NCBI RefSeq assembly: GCF_030538495.1
Contig: NZ_JAUNTW010000001.1
Coordinates: 87,068 to 151,067 of the forward strand
Source of the DNA: Paracoccus sp. (in: a-proteobacteria)
GTDB lineage: Bacteria; Pseudomonadota; Alphaproteobacteria; Rhodobacterales; Rhodobacteraceae
DNA: 64,000 nucleotides
Reading direction: 5' to 3'
The notes below the pieces were generated by a model. The model saw nothing but the letters and a program-made list of their open reading frames with translations, was not told the DNA's origin and ran no database searches. A program made the translations under genes and the position numbers. Shown piece after piece: positions 46,009-56,620 of this stretch. Position 1 is the stretch's first letter. Each line of letters starts with the position of its first letter.

Positions 46009-48297
46009 TCATCGTCTGCGCAGCGCATCGGCCAAGGCCGCGCCAAATGCGCCCTGCGATGACGCGCCCTGTGGTTTGGCCTGTGCGCCGCGCGCGACCT
46101 TAGCCGCCGGTTTGTCGCCGCGCGGGGGTGTCGCCGCGCCGTCTTTGCGCATCGACAGCCCGATGCGTTTGCGCGGCACGTCAATTTCGGTCACGCGGAC
46201 CTTGACCACATCGCCGGCCTTGACGATTTCGTGCGGGTCTTTGACGAAACGGTCGGCCAGTTGGCTGACATGGACCAACCCGTCCTGATGCACGCCAATA
46301 TCGACAAAGGCGCCAAAAGCCGCGACATTGGTCACCGTGCCTTCCAACATCATGCCGGGGCGCAGGTCTTTGATGTCCTCGACCCCATCCGTGAAACTGG
46401 CGGTCACAAAGCCGGGGCGCGGGTCACGGCCGGGTTTTTCCAGTTCCGCCAGAATGTCGCGCACGGTGGGCAGGCCGAAATGATCATCGACGAAATCTTC
46501 GGCCCGCAGGCGTTTCAGGGCCGCGCCGTCGCCCATCAGCGCCCGCAGATCGCGCCCGCAGGCATCGACGATCCGGCGCGCCACGCCGTAAGCTTCGGGG
46601 TGAACGGCGGATGCGTCCAGCGGTTCGGCCCCGTCGCGGATGCGCAAGAACCCCGCGCATTGTTCAAAGGCGCGCGGCCCCAGCCCCGTCACCTTTTTCA
46701 GCGCCGCGCGCGAGGCAAAGGCCCCGTTCGCGTCCCGATGCGCCACAATCGCCTGCGCCAGCGACGGCCCCAGCCCGGCAACATGCGCCAGCAGAGGCGC
46801 GGATGCGGTGTTCAGGTCAACGCCGACCGCGTTCACAGCGTCTTCGACCACAGCTTCCAGTGTTTTGGCAAGCTGGCGTTGATCCACGTCATGTTGATAC
46901 TGGCCCACGCCGATGGATTGCGGCGGCACCTTGACCAATTCGGCCAGAGGATCCTGCAACCGCCGCGCAATCGACACCGCCCCGCGCAGCGACACATCCA
47001 GATCGGGAAATTCGCGCGCGGCCAGTTCGGATGCGGAATAAACCGACGCGCCCGCCTCGGACACGATGACCTTGACGGGGGCTTTCGTCCCCTTGGGGAT
47101 CACGCGCAGAACATCCGCGACCAGCCGTTCGGTTTCACGGCTGGCGGTGCCGTTGCCAATCGCGATCAGGTCCACATTATGCCGCGCGATCATCGCCAGC
47201 AGCGCGGCACTGGCCCCGGTCAGGTCGTTTTTCGGCTGGAACGGATACAGCGTCGCGGTGTCCAGCAATTTGCCGGTGCTGTCCACCACGGCCAGTTTGA
47301 CACCCGTTCGGATGCCGGGGTCCAGCCCGATCGTGGCGCGCGGGCCAGCCGGTGCCGCCAGCAGCAAATCGCGCAGATTGCGGGCGAATACGCGGATCGC
47401 CTCATCATGGGCGCGTTTGCGAAGTTCGGTCAGCAGGTCGATATACATCGTGTTCGACAGCCGCACCCGCCAGGTCCAGCCCGCGACCTGACGCAGCCAC
47501 TGATCCCCCGCGCCCTGCCCGCGCGGTCCTAACGCTTGGGTCACGATGCCTTCGGCGCGGGCGGTGCCGGTGTCGGGATCGGGGGAGATGTCGATGGTCA
47601 CGATGTCTTCTTTTGCGGCGCGCAGGATGGCAAGCGCGCGATGCGACGGAATATCGGCCCATTTTTCGCGGTGATCGAAATAATCGCTGAATTTCGCGCC
47701 GTCCTGTTCCTTGCCCGCAATCACGCGGGCGGCGATGAAGGCATCGCGGCGCATGAAGTCACGCAAAGCGCCCAAAACGCCCGCATTTTCCGACAGTTCT
47801 TCGACCAGAATATCGCGCGCGCCGTCCAAGGCGTCCTTTACCGTCGCCACGTTTTCGGTGATGTATCCCGCAGCCAGCCCCGCCGGGTCCGCCGCGCCAT
47901 CGGCCTGAATTGCACGCAACAGCGGTTCCAGCCCGTTTTCGCGCGCAATCATCGCGCGGGTGCGGCGCTTGGGTTTGAAGGGCAGGTAAATATCTTCCAG
48001 CGTGGCTTTCGTGTCGGCCTGCGCAATGGCGCGGGCCAGATCATCGGTCAGTTTGCCCTGTTCGGTGATGCTGGCCAAAATCGCCGCGCGCCGGGTTTCC
48101 ATCTCGCGCAGATAGGTCAGCCGTTCGGCCAGCATCCGCAATTGCGTGTCGTCCAGCCCCCCCGTCACCTCTTTGCGATAACGGGCGACAAATGGCACCG
48201 TCGCGCCGCCGTCCAGCAATTCCGCGGCAGCGTTCACCTGCGCCGGGCTGGCAGAGATTTCAGAGGCGATCTGGCGGGCAATACGGGCGGCGTCCAT
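46009..48297 (-). CDS. tex: Tex-family RNA-binding transcription accessory protein
   Basis: A 762-residue protein of the Tex/Spt6-like family. It has an N-terminal helical Tex domain, a YqgF-like nuclease fold region with IGLDPGIRTGVKLAVVD, a helix-hairpin-helix part and, near residue 646, a C-terminal S1 RNA-binding domain beginning GMMLEGTVTNVAAFGAFVDI. It influences transcription and translation stress handling, but its exact role is unsettled. ATG at 48297 follows GAAAGG. A Lys-, Gln-rich tail of about 50 residues follows the S1 domain. Confidence 0.95.
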   Translation of the reverse strand: MDAARIARQIASEISASPAQVNAAAELLDGGATVPFVARYRKEVTGGLDDTQLRMLAERLTYLREMETRRAAILASITEQGKLTDDLARAIAQADTKATLEDIYLPFKPKRRTRAMIARENGLEPLLRAIQADGAADPAGLAAGYITENVATVKDALDGARDILVEELSENAGVLGALRDFMRRDAFIAARVIAGKEQDGAKFSDYFDHREKWADIPSHRALAILRAAKEDIVTIDISPDPDTGTARAEGIVTQALGPRGQGAGDQWLRQVAGWTWRVRLSNTMYIDLLTELRKRAHDEAIRVFARNLRDLLLAAPAGPRATIGLDPGIRTGVKLAVVDSTGKLLDTATLYPFQPKNDLTGASAALLAMIARHNVDLIAIGNGTASRETERLVADVLRVIPKGTKAPVKVIVSEAGASVYSASELAAREFPDLDVSLRGAVSIARRLQDPLAELVKVPPQSIGVGQYQHDVDQRQLAKTLEAVVEDAVNAVGVDLNTASAPLLAHVAGLGPSLAQAIVAHRDANGAFASRAALKKVTGLGPRAFEQCAGFLRIRDGAEPLDASAVHPEAYGVARRIVDACGRDLRALMGDGAALKRLRAEDFVDDHFGLPTVRDILAELEKPGRDPRPGFVTASFTDGVEDIKDLRPGMMLEGTVTNVAAFGAFVDIGVHQDGLVHVSQLADRFVKDPHEIVKAGDVVKVRVTEIDVPRKRIGLSMRKDGAATPPRGDKPAAKVARGAQAKPQGASSQGAFGAALADALRRR

Positions 48298-48362
48298 GCG
48301 TGACCTTTCGTGCAAACGGGGCGCCGTCATAGCGCGTTATCCCGCCCGCGCCAAGCGACAAA

Positions 48363-48385
48363 GGGGCGCCCGGCTGGGGCGCCCC
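48363..48385 (-). terminator. Terminator after glnA
   Basis: GGGGCGCCC pairs with GGGCGCCCC around a 5-nt loop. On the minus strand only three T residues follow. It lies 8 bp after the glnA stop. Confidence 0.6.
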
Positions 48386-48392
48386 GATTTGG

Positions 48393-49799
48393 TTAGCAGC
48401 TGTAATACAGTGCGTATTCAATGGGATGCGGGGTGTGTTCAAAGGCATACACCTCTTCCCATTTCAGCGCGATGAAGGATTCCAGCTGATCGCGGGTAAA
48501 GACATCGCCCGCCAGCAGGAAATCCATATCCTTTTCCAGTTCCTCAAGCGCTTCGCGCAGCGAACCGCAAACGGTCGGGATTTCGGCCAGTTCTTCGGGC
48601 GGCAGATCATACAGATCCTTATCCGATGCCGGGCCGGGATCAATTTTGTTCTTGATGCCGTCCAAGCCCGCCATCAGCAGCGCCGCAAAGGCCAGATAGG
48701 GGTTGGCCGCGGGATCGGGGAAACGCGCCTCGACCCGTTTTGCCTTGGGCGATTCGGTCCACGGAATACGGACACAGCCCGAGCGGTTGCGCGCGGAATA
48801 GGCGCGCAGCACCGGCGCCTCGAACCCCGGAATCAGGCGTTTATAGCTGTTGGTGGACGGGTTGGTCAGCGCGTTCAGCGCCTTGGCATGTTTCAGGATG
48901 CCGCCGATGAACCACAGCGCCTCTTGCGACAGGTCGGCGTATTTATCGCCTGCAAACAATGGCTTGCCGTTTTTCCAGATCGACATATTAACGTGCATCC
49001 CCGACCCGTTATCGCCTTTGATCGGCTTGGGCATGAACGTCACGGTCTTGCCATAGGCGTGGGCGACGTTGTGGATGACGTATTTGTATTTCTGAATGTT
49101 GTCAGCCTGTTCGGTCAGACCGCCAAAAATCAGGCCCAGTTCGTGCTGGCCGGTCGCAACTTCGTGGTGGTGTTTGTCCACCTTCATGCCCATGCGTTTC
49201 ATCGTGGACAGCATTTCGCTGCGGATGTCCTGACCGGCATCAATCGGGTTGACCGGGAAATAGCCGCCCTTCAACGGCGCGCGATGCGCCTGATTGCCCA
49301 TTTCATATTCGGTATCGGTGTTCCACGCCGCGTCCGAGGCATCGACCTGATACGACACTTTTTGCGGGGTGACCGAATACCGCACATCGTCGAACATGAA
49401 AAATTCAGCTTCGGGACCAAAGAACGCCGTGTCACCGATGCCCGTGGATTTCAGATAGGCTTCGGCCTTCAGCGCGGTGCCGCGGGGGTCGCGGCTGTAG
49501 GCTTCGCCCGTGTCGGGTTCCGCGACATTGCAATGAATACACAGGGTTTTTTCGGCATAAAACGGGTCGATATAGACCGAAGCCGGGTCCAGCATCAGCT
49601 TCATGTCGGACTGGTCAATGGATTTCCAGCCGGCGATTGAACTGCCGTCGAACATAAAGCCTTCTTCGAACAGGTCTTCGTCCACCAGATCACGGTCCAG
49701 CGTCACATGCTGCAATTTCCCCTTGGGATCGGTAAAGCGCACATCGACATAGGCGATGTCCTGTTCTTCGATCATTTTTAACACGTCTGCGGCGGTCAT
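48393..49799 (-). CDS. glnA: Glutamine synthetase, type I
   Basis: Ammonium assimilation: glutamate, ammonia and ATP to glutamine. Type I-beta dodecamer subunit of 468 residues. The adenylylation tyrosine is Tyr397 in [10 protein letters not shown], the same position as in Salmonella, so GlnE control is likely. [11 protein letters not shown] and [12 protein letters not shown] are the substrate-binding signatures. The start is the ATG at 49799, preceded by AAAGGGA; a longer frame upstream has no site. It follows glnB on the same strand, the classic alphaproteobacterial glnB-glnA operon. Confidence 0.97.
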   Translation of the reverse strand: MTAADVLKMIEEQDIAYVDVRFTDPKGKLQHVTLDRDLVDEDLFEEGFMFDGSSIAGWKSIDQSDMKLMLDPASVYIDPFYAEKTLCIHCNVAEPDTGEAYSRDPRGTALKAEAYLKSTGIGDTAFFGPEAEFFMFDDVRYSVTPQKVSYQVDASDAAWNTDTEYEMGNQAHRAPLKGGYFPVNPIDAGQDIRSEMLSTMKRMGMKVDKHHHEVATGQHELGLIFGGLTEQADNIQKYKYVIHNVAHAYGKTVTFMPKPIKGDNGSGMHVNMSIWKNGKPLFAGDKYADLSQEALWFIGGILKHAKALNALTNPSTNSYKRLIPGFEAPVLRAYSARNRSGCVRIPWTESPKAKRVEARFPDPAANPYLAFAALLMAGLDGIKNKIDPGPASDKDLYDLPPEELAEIPTVCGSLREALEELEKDMDFLLAGDVFTRDQLESFIALKWEEVYAFEHTPHPIEYALYYSC

Positions 49800-49852
49800 G
49801 TCGTCCCTTTCTGCGGTCTGATTACGCGGGAATGATGGATATTTCGTTAACG

Positions 49853-50206
<354 letters not shown>

Positions 50207-50309
50207 TTAACTTGTCTGGGTTATGGGTGGCGTGATTAGTTTGCGGGGTAAACAAGGATGCGTGGGAAATGGCGGCAGATCGATGAAAAGCCGGGGTTTT
50301 GCACAAATT

Positions 50310-50328
50310 TTACGCAACATGCGTAAAG
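50310..50328. promoter_or_regulatory. Perfect inverted repeat between glnB and nnr
   Basis: The 8-bp arms TTTACGCA and TGCGTAAA are separated by ACA. A weaker overlapping repeat TTGC-N11-GCAA lies just to its left. It is 13 bp before the nnr start and about 120 bp before glnB. It does not match the NtrC motif I know; the regulator is unknown. Confidence 0.45.
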
Positions 50329-50341
50329 AATAGGCAGCGCG

Positions 50342-51994
50342 ATGATCGACGGCACCCAAATCCTGACCTCGGCCGAAATGCGGGCCATCGAATCCGCCGC
50401 GATTGACAGCGGCACGGTCACGGCGGCGGGCTTGATGGAACGCGCGGGCGCCGCCGTTTTTGTCGAGATTGAAAAACGCTGGCCGCAGCCGGGGCGCGCC
50501 TGCGTGCTGTGCGGGCCGGGGCATAATGGCGGCGACGGTTATGTGATCGCGCGGCTTCTGGCGCGGGCGGGGTGGGACGTGATCGTGCTGGGCGTGCCGA
50601 CGGTCAGCCCGGATGCGGCGGCGATGCGGGCGAAGTGGACCGGGCCGGTCGGGTCGCTGGATTATCCGACATTCTACCGAATTGGGACGTGCGACCTGTT
50701 TGTCGATGCGGTTTTTGGCACCGGCCTGACGCGCCCGCTGGACGGTGAGATTGGCGACATCATGCGTTACATCGGCGGGTCCGGCGGCGATAGCGGATAT
50801 TTTGGCCCGCGTGTGGTGGCGGTCGATGGACCCAGCGGCCTGTGTCTGGACAGCGGGCGGTTGCTGGGTCAGCACCGCAGCAGCGATTATGACCCATATG
50901 TGCGGCTGACGGTGACGTTCGACAGCCCGAAACCGGGGCATCTGATCGGAATGGGGCCTGATCTCTGCGGCGAATTGGTGGTTGCCGATATTGGGCTGGA
51001 ATCGTGGCGGGCCAAAACGCGGCCCAGCATCACCGCAAACTGGCCTGATTTTAACATTCCGGACACGCGGCGATATACGACGACCCCGGAAAAGCGCGCC
51101 GCGTGGTTAACAAAACATGACGAACAGGGGCATAAATACACCCATGGTCATGCGGTGATCGTGTCGGGTGGCGTGGCGCGTGGCGGTGCGGCACGATTGG
51201 CGGCGCGGGGGGCGCTGCGGATTGGCGCGGGTCTGGTGACGCTGGCCCCGCCCCGTTCGGCCCTGATGGACGCGGGCGGGCCGGATGCGCTGATGCGGCG
51301 CGGGGTGGATGATGCGGATGCCTTTGCCGAGTTGATGGCGGATGAACGGGTCAGCGCGATTTGCCTTGGCCCCGGTTGCGGGGTGGATCGCGCGGCGGCG
51401 CTGTTGCCGGTGGCCTTGGCCAGCAAACGCCCGCTGGTTCTGGATGCCGACGCGATCACCGCATGGGCGGACAGCGGCCTGCCCCTGCACGGCGATTGTG
51501 TGCTAACCCCCCATGCGGGCGAATTTGCGCGCGCCTTTCCCGATCTGGCGGAACGCTGGCAGGGACCGCCGCGGCCCGGAAAACGGACCCAAGACCCGAC
51601 CCATTGGCAGGCCGCCATGGCCGCATCGCAAGCCTATCGCGACGCCATGGAACGGGAAACCGGCCCCGCCTATTCCAAACTGGACGCCGCGCGGGATGCG
51701 GCGGCGCGATGCGGGGCTGTGGTGGTTTTGAAAGGCGCTGATACGGTCATTGCAACGGGTTACCACGTTACCATCCATTCGGCCTTTGACGTGCCGTGGC
51801 TGGCGACCGCCGGGTCGGGCGACGTGTTGGCCGGGATCATCACCGGCCTGATGGCGCGCCGATTAATGCCGTCCGCCGCCGCCAAAACAGGGGTTCAAAT
51901 CCACGGCGCCGCCGCGCGCCGGTTTGGCCCCGGCCTGATCGCGGATGACCTGCCCGACCAAATCCCCGGCGTCTTTCGTGATTTCAGCGCGTAA
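50342..51994 (+). CDS. nnr: Bifunctional NAD(P)H-hydrate epimerase / ADP-dependent dehydratase
   Basis: Repairs the damaged cofactor NAD(P)H hydrate. The N-terminal epimerase (YjeF-N, residues 1 to about 220) has ILTSAEMRAIESAAI and VLCGPGHNGGDGYV. The C-terminal ribokinase-like dehydratase has GHAVIVSGG, ICLGPGCGVD and the GSGDVLAGIITGL motif near residue 490. The fusion of both enzymes in 550 residues is common in bacteria. It is divergent from glnB with 150 bp between. Confidence 0.94.
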   Translation: MIDGTQILTSAEMRAIESAAIDSGTVTAAGLMERAGAAVFVEIEKRWPQPGRACVLCGPGHNGGDGYVIARLLARAGWDVIVLGVPTVSPDAAAMRAKWTGPVGSLDYPTFYRIGTCDLFVDAVFGTGLTRPLDGEIGDIMRYIGGSGGDSGYFGPRVVAVDGPSGLCLDSGRLLGQHRSSDYDPYVRLTVTFDSPKPGHLIGMGPDLCGELVVADIGLESWRAKTRPSITANWPDFNIPDTRRYTTTPEKRAAWLTKHDEQGHKYTHGHAVIVSGGVARGGAARLAARGALRIGAGLVTLAPPRSALMDAGGPDALMRRGVDDADAFAELMADERVSAICLGPGCGVDRAAALLPVALASKRPLVLDADAITAWADSGLPLHGDCVLTPHAGEFARAFPDLAERWQGPPRPGKRTQDPTHWQAAMAASQAYRDAMERETGPAYSKLDAARDAAARCGAVVVLKGADTVIATGYHVTIHSAFDVPWLATAGSGDVLAGIITGLMARRLMPSAAAKTGVQIHGAAARRFGPGLIADDLPDQIPGVFRDFSA

Positions 51995-52039
51995 TACCCT
52001 TTGCACCCGGCAAAACGGTTTGCTAAGACGCGCGACGTT

Positions 52040-52124
52040 GCGGGTGTGGCGAAATTGGCAGACGCACCAGATTTAGGTTCTGGCGCCGCAAGGCGTGGGG
52101 GTTCAAGTCCCTCCACCCGCACCA
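52040..52124 (+). tRNA. tRNA-Leu (anticodon TAG)
   Basis: A full cloverleaf of 85 nt including an encoded CCA. The acceptor arms are GCGGGTG and CACCCGC; the anticodon stem CCAGA/TCTGG closes the loop TTTAGGT with anticodon TAG; the long variable arm GGCGCCGCAAGGCGT fits a class II leucine tRNA; the T-arm has GTTCAAGTC. It decodes CUA and, by wobble, other CUN codons. Confidence 0.97.
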
Positions 52125-52129
52125 ATCCC

Positions 52130-53659
52130 TTAACTGACCTCGGGCGTGACGCTGAGCGAGCCGCACAGCGACCGGAACCGGTTCATCGCCACCTCACCCA
52201 TCAGCGCGCGGCCGGTTGGGGTCAGGCGCAGTTCCAGACGTTTGCCGGGTTCATAGACCAGCTCGGCGGCGTCGGCGGGGTCTTCGATCGCGAACATGGC
52301 GCCGAACCGCATGGCTTTGCCCAGAATTTCCGCATCGCGAATCTCATCCGCGGTCAGCAGGTCGAACAGGGAGGCCATGGGCGAATTGGCGCGGCTGTTG
52401 CGGTAACGATGCAGCAGCGCCAGCCCCAGAAACACCCGTTCGGGATGCGACAGCGCGGCCATATTGGCGCGGGTGACCTTATCAAACACAGCCTCGGCGC
52501 GGTAATCGGGATGCGCGCGCCATGCGGTGTCGTGCAGCAGGCAGGCCGCTTCGATCAGGCGCTGACGTTCGGGACCGGTGCCGGGGAACAGAGGCGTCAG
52601 AAACTGACACAGCTTTTTGCCAAAACCCGGCATCCGCGACATCTGCCGTTCGGTGAAACGCGCGGCTTCGATCAGCGGGTCGCGTTTGCGCAGGCTGTGC
52701 GACATATGTTCATACAGCAGCCCTTCGCGGATGCCATAGCTGGACACCGACAAAAATTGTGGCGTGAATGTTTCGACCATCTGCGCCAGAACCTGCATCG
52801 CCAGCGGGATCAGGTCCATGCGCGACGACGACACGCCGCTGCGGCTGCGCAGATCGCTGGCGTCGTTTTTGCCAATCCATTCAACCGTCTGGCGAATATC
52901 GTCGGGCGTCATGCGGTATTCGTGCAGCACCGTCATGGGATAGCCGCGCCGTTCCATATCCAGCCGAGCAAAGGCCCGCCACGACCCGCCGACCAGATAG
53001 ATCTGGTCATGCTTGGTCCCCATTTCGGCGGCCAGCCCTTCAACCGTTTTGCGGATGTGTTTCTTCAGCCCGCCTTTTTCATCGGCAACCATTTGCAGCC
53101 GGAACGGTCCCAATTGCGACGTGGTGCAGCGGCCCACGCGGCCATCGGCCAGCTCCGCCAGCTCCATCGAGTTGCCGCCAATGTCGCAGACCAGACCGCG
53201 CGCCTCGGGCCAGCCCAGCAGCACGCCTTGGGCGGACAGGCGCGCCTCTTCGGGGCCGTCGATGACCCACAGCTTTAGCCCGGTTTCGCGTTCGACACGG
53301 GCCTGAAATTCGGGGCCGTCTTCGGCGTCACGAACAGCCGCCGTCGCCACGCAGGTCAGCGGTTCAATATCCATCCCGCGCGCAAGGGCCGCGAATCGCG
53401 ACAGCGCCGCAAAGCCGCGTTCAACGCCTGCGGGGTTCAGCCGACCGGTGCGGGCCATATCCTGCCCCAGACCGGCCATGACCTTTTCGTTATAAAAATA
53501 GGCGGGCGACCGCGCCGCGCCGTCAAACACCACCAACCGGATCGAGTTCGACCCCACATCCACAACCCCCACGCGCGACAGGGCGCGTTTGGGCAATTTG
53601 TGGAATTTGCTGCCGAAGGCTTCGACTTTTTTGCCGGTTGTTGTTGTCAGGCCCTTCAT
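52130..53659 (-). CDS. ppx: Exopolyphosphatase / guanosine pentaphosphatase (Ppx/GppA family)
   Basis: Degrades polyphosphate or pppGpp. The actin-like ATPase motifs are VGVVDVGSNSIRLVVFDG near residue 32 and VCDIGGNSMELAEL; a HD-like C-terminal domain carries ACLLHDTAWRAHPDYRAE. The length is 509 residues. ATG at 53659 is preferred because a GGGGGG run precedes it; ATG at 53671 is the alternative. It stands downstream of ppk on the same strand, the common pair. Confidence 0.9.
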   Translation of the reverse strand: MKGLTTTTGKKVEAFGSKFHKLPKRALSRVGVVDVGSNSIRLVVFDGAARSPAYFYNEKVMAGLGQDMARTGRLNPAGVERGFAALSRFAALARGMDIEPLTCVATAAVRDAEDGPEFQARVERETGLKLWVIDGPEEARLSAQGVLLGWPEARGLVCDIGGNSMELAELADGRVGRCTTSQLGPFRLQMVADEKGGLKKHIRKTVEGLAAEMGTKHDQIYLVGGSWRAFARLDMERRGYPMTVLHEYRMTPDDIRQTVEWIGKNDASDLRSRSGVSSSRMDLIPLAMQVLAQMVETFTPQFLSVSSYGIREGLLYEHMSHSLRKRDPLIEAARFTERQMSRMPGFGKKLCQFLTPLFPGTGPERQRLIEAACLLHDTAWRAHPDYRAEAVFDKVTRANMAALSHPERVFLGLALLHRYRNSRANSPMASLFDLLTADEIRDAEILGKAMRFGAMFAIEDPADAAELVYEPGKRLELRLTPTGRALMGEVAMNRFRSLCGSLSVTPEVS

Positions 53660-53723
53660 GGCGCCCCCCATTCTTCACGCTTGCGTGTTCTGACCCAAAG
53701 CTGCCCCGCAGGTCAACCGCGCT

Positions 53724-55889
53724 TTATTCCGTCTGATGCGTCAGGGCCGGAACGTCGCGCGCGCCTGCGGTTCCACGGCCCGATAACGACGGGTTATCCA
53801 TGAAAAAGCGGTGACAGTTGAACAGGTCATCGCGGCCTTCGGGCAGGTAACGGACGAATCGGCCATCGGGTTGCAGCAGCCAGCTTTGCGCCTCATCGGC
53901 CATGTTGGCGGCCATGATCTGGCTGACGATCTGCGCCTTAACCGTGTCGTTCACACATTCGACCAGCGTTTCGACGCGGCGGTTCAGGTTGCGGTCCATC
54001 CAATCGGCCGAGCTGATAAACACCCGCGCCTTTTTCGACGGCAGGCCGTGGCCATTGCCGAAACACACGATTCGCGAATGTTCCAGATACCGCCCGACGA
54101 TGGATTTCACGCGGATATTTTCCGACAGCCCCCGGATGCCGGGGCGGATGCCGCAGATGCCGCGCACAACCAGACTGATTTTCACGCCCGCCGCACTTGC
54201 GTCATAGAGGGCGTCAATCACCTCGCCTTCGATCAGCGAATTCATTTTTGCCCAAATCTCAGCGGGGCGACCCTGACGTGCGAATTCGGCTTCGCGGCGG
54301 ATCATGTCGATCAGGCTGGATTTCATATTGATCGGGCTGATCGCCAGATTTTCCAAGCCCACCGGCTGCACATAGCCCGACAGATAATTGAACACCTTGG
54401 TCGCGTCGCGGCCCAGCGCGGCGTCACAGGTGAACAGCGACAAATCAGTGTAAATCCGCGCTGTGATCGGGTGATAATTGCCCGTGCCGTAATGGGTATA
54501 AGTGACCAGATTGTCGCCTTCGCGGCGCACCACGGTGCTGATTTTGGCGTGGGTTTTGTAATTGACGAACCCGTAAACCACATGCGCGCCCGACCGTTCC
54601 AGACGGCGGGACTGGCGGATATTCGCGGCCTCATCGAACCGCGCCTTCAGTTCGACAAGCGCGGTGACGGATTTCCCCGCCTCGGCCGCTTCGCACAGGG
54701 CGTCCACGATCGGGCTGTCGCGGCTGGTGCGATACAGCGTTTGTTTGATTGCCAGAACATCGGGATCACGCGCGGCCTGATGCAGGAATCGCACAACCAT
54801 ATCAAAGGTTTCATAGGGGTGGTGCAGCAGCATGTCTTTTTGCCGGATCGCGGCGAACATATCGCCGTGGTGATCCTGCACCCGTTCGGGAACGCGCGGC
54901 GTAAAGGACGGCCACAACAGTTCACGGCGGCTGTCCAGCACCAGTTCTTTCAGGTCGGCGACACCCAGCAGACCTTCGACCTCGATCACCTCATCGGGGC
55001 CGACATCCAGTTCGTCCATGATGACGCTGCGCAGGCGGTCGGGGGCGCCTGCGGTGATTTTCAACCGGATCACGCTGCCACGGCGGCGGCGTTTCAGCGC
55101 GGTTTCAAATTCGCGGACCAGATCTTCGGCCTCTTCCTCGACCTCCAGGTCGCTGTCGCGCAGAACGCGGAACGCGCAATGCCCGGTGCTGCGATAGCCG
55201 GGGAACAGGCTGGACAGATGCATCAGCAGCAAATCTTCCAGCCGCAGGAAACGGTCGCCTCCGGGCAGCGCGATGAATCGGTTCAACTGCGCCGGGATCG
55301 GCAACAGCGCCTGCATTTTCTGGGCATCGCTTTCGCGCGACAGTTCCAGTGCCAGACAGAAGCCCGTATTCGGGATGAACGGGAACGGATGCGCCGGGTC
55401 GATGGCCAGAGGCGACAGGACCGGAAACACCTTGGTTTCGAAATAATCGCGCAGATATTCTTCTTCGGCGCGGGTCAGGCGCTGACGGGACAGAATGACG
55501 ATCCCCGCCTGTTCCATTTCGCGGCGGATGCGGTTCCACACGGCCTGTTGCGCGCCCATCAGACGGCGCGCATCGGCGTTGATCAGCGTCAGCTGTTCAT
55601 CCGGGGCCAGCCCGTCGCCGGACGGAGCGGTCACGCCTTCGCGCACCAATTCACGCAGACCCGCCACGCGGACGGTATAAAATTCATCCAGATTGGTGGC
55701 GCTGATCGACACAAAGCGCAGCCGTTCCAGCAACGGCACGCGGGGGTTGCGCGCCTCGTCCAGAACGCGCCAGTTAAAGGACAGCCACGACAATTCACGG
55801 TTAAAATAGCGCGCCCCCCCGACCGGAGGACCATCCGGCAAATCTTTGGGTTCGGGGAACGGATGTTTAAGAAAGTCAGCCTGAGTCAT
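53724..55889 (-). CDS. ppk1: Polyphosphate kinase 1
   Basis: Reversible synthesis of polyphosphate from ATP at the membrane. The 721-residue chain has the PPK1 domain order: N-terminal [17 protein letters not shown], the middle [13 protein letters not shown] region, and the C-terminal phospholipase D-like domains. The autophosphorylated histidine is expected in the motif NYKTHAKI near residue 446. ATG at 55889 is chosen; the frame also opens with a TTG at 55907. The gene lies between the hda-like gene and ppx. Confidence 0.95.
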   Translation of the reverse strand: MTQADFLKHPFPEPKDLPDGPPVGGARYFNRELSWLSFNWRVLDEARNPRVPLLERLRFVSISATNLDEFYTVRVAGLRELVREGVTAPSGDGLAPDEQLTLINADARRLMGAQQAVWNRIRREMEQAGIVILSRQRLTRAEEEYLRDYFETKVFPVLSPLAIDPAHPFPFIPNTGFCLALELSRESDAQKMQALLPIPAQLNRFIALPGGDRFLRLEDLLLMHLSSLFPGYRSTGHCAFRVLRDSDLEVEEEAEDLVREFETALKRRRRGSVIRLKITAGAPDRLRSVIMDELDVGPDEVIEVEGLLGVADLKELVLDSRRELLWPSFTPRVPERVQDHHGDMFAAIRQKDMLLHHPYETFDMVVRFLHQAARDPDVLAIKQTLYRTSRDSPIVDALCEAAEAGKSVTALVELKARFDEAANIRQSRRLERSGAHVVYGFVNYKTHAKISTVVRREGDNLVTYTHYGTGNYHPITARIYTDLSLFTCDAALGRDATKVFNYLSGYVQPVGLENLAISPINMKSSLIDMIRREAEFARQGRPAEIWAKMNSLIEGEVIDALYDASAAGVKISLVVRGICGIRPGIRGLSENIRVKSIVGRYLEHSRIVCFGNGHGLPSKKARVFISSADWMDRNLNRRVETLVECVNDTVKAQIVSQIMAANMADEAQSWLLQPDGRFVRYLPEGRDDLFNCHRFFMDNPSLSGRGTAGARDVPALTHQTE

Positions 55890-55918
55890 GGTATCCAAGA
55901 AACGCAATTACGCGCGGA

Positions 55919-56620
55919 TCATGCCAAATTTGGTTGCAGTTTGTCCAGCAGATCGGCGGCGATACGGCGTGTGATCGGGCTTTTGTCGGCCATGGCGGCG
56001 CGGTCCATGGCCGCCACCAGACGCCGCGCCAGCCCCAGATCGCGATCCATGCGCAGCACCAGCCAGTCGATCAGCCCCGCAGGCACCGTTAACTGACGGT
56101 CGGCAAACAGTTTCACCAGAACCGCCGCCAACAGCGTTTCATCGGGCGGCAACAGGCGCATCTGCGGCATGGCGTCCATGCGCGACCGCAGATCGGGCAG
56201 CACCAGCCCCCAATCGCGCGGCGCAGTGCGCGCGGTCAGCAGCAACAGACAGTCGCGCGGTCCGCACAGATTCCACAGGTGAAACAGCGCCTGTTCCGCA
56301 CCGGCGGCGTGACCGGCATGGTCGGCATCTTCGACCACCACGGCGCCGCCTTGGGTCGCCAGATGATCGGCCATATCGGGACGCAGAGACGCCGCGCTGA
56401 CCCGGCGCGCGCCGTTTTCAGCGGCCCAGAACGCGGCCAGATGGGTTTTGCCCGACCCTTCGGGACCGACCAGCAGCAACCGCCCCTGCGGCCAGTCCTG
56501 CGGACGGTCCAGCATCGCCAAGGCATCCACATTCGCCGCCGCGGGCAGGAAATCGGCGCGCGCATGGGCGGGCGGCGTGGTCAGGTCCAGCGTCAGTTGA
56601 CGCGATAAGGGCAAGCTCAT
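55919..56620 (-). CDS. DnaA-related ATPase (Hda-like)
   Basis: A 233-residue AAA+ protein of the DnaA/Hda class without a DNA-binding domain. Walker A is GPEGSGKTH and the Walker B region is VVVEDADHAG. The N-terminus LSRQLTLDLTTPP has a QLTLDL motif, like the clamp-binding QL(S/T)LPL segment of Hda, which helps inactivate DnaA-ATP at the sliding clamp. The start at 56620 overlaps the permease stop (4 bp); the frame open upstream is inside that gene. The C-terminal alpha domain carries DLGLARRLVAAMDRAAM. Confidence 0.87.
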   Translation of the reverse strand: MSLPLSRQLTLDLTTPPAHARADFLPAAANVDALAMLDRPQDWPQGRLLLVGPEGSGKTHLAAFWAAENGARRVSAASLRPDMADHLATQGGAVVVEDADHAGHAAGAEQALFHLWNLCGPRDCLLLLTARTAPRDWGLVLPDLRSRMDAMPQMRLLPPDETLLAAVLVKLFADRQLTVPAGLIDWLVLRMDRDLGLARRLVAAMDRAAMADKSPITRRIAADLLDKLQPNLA

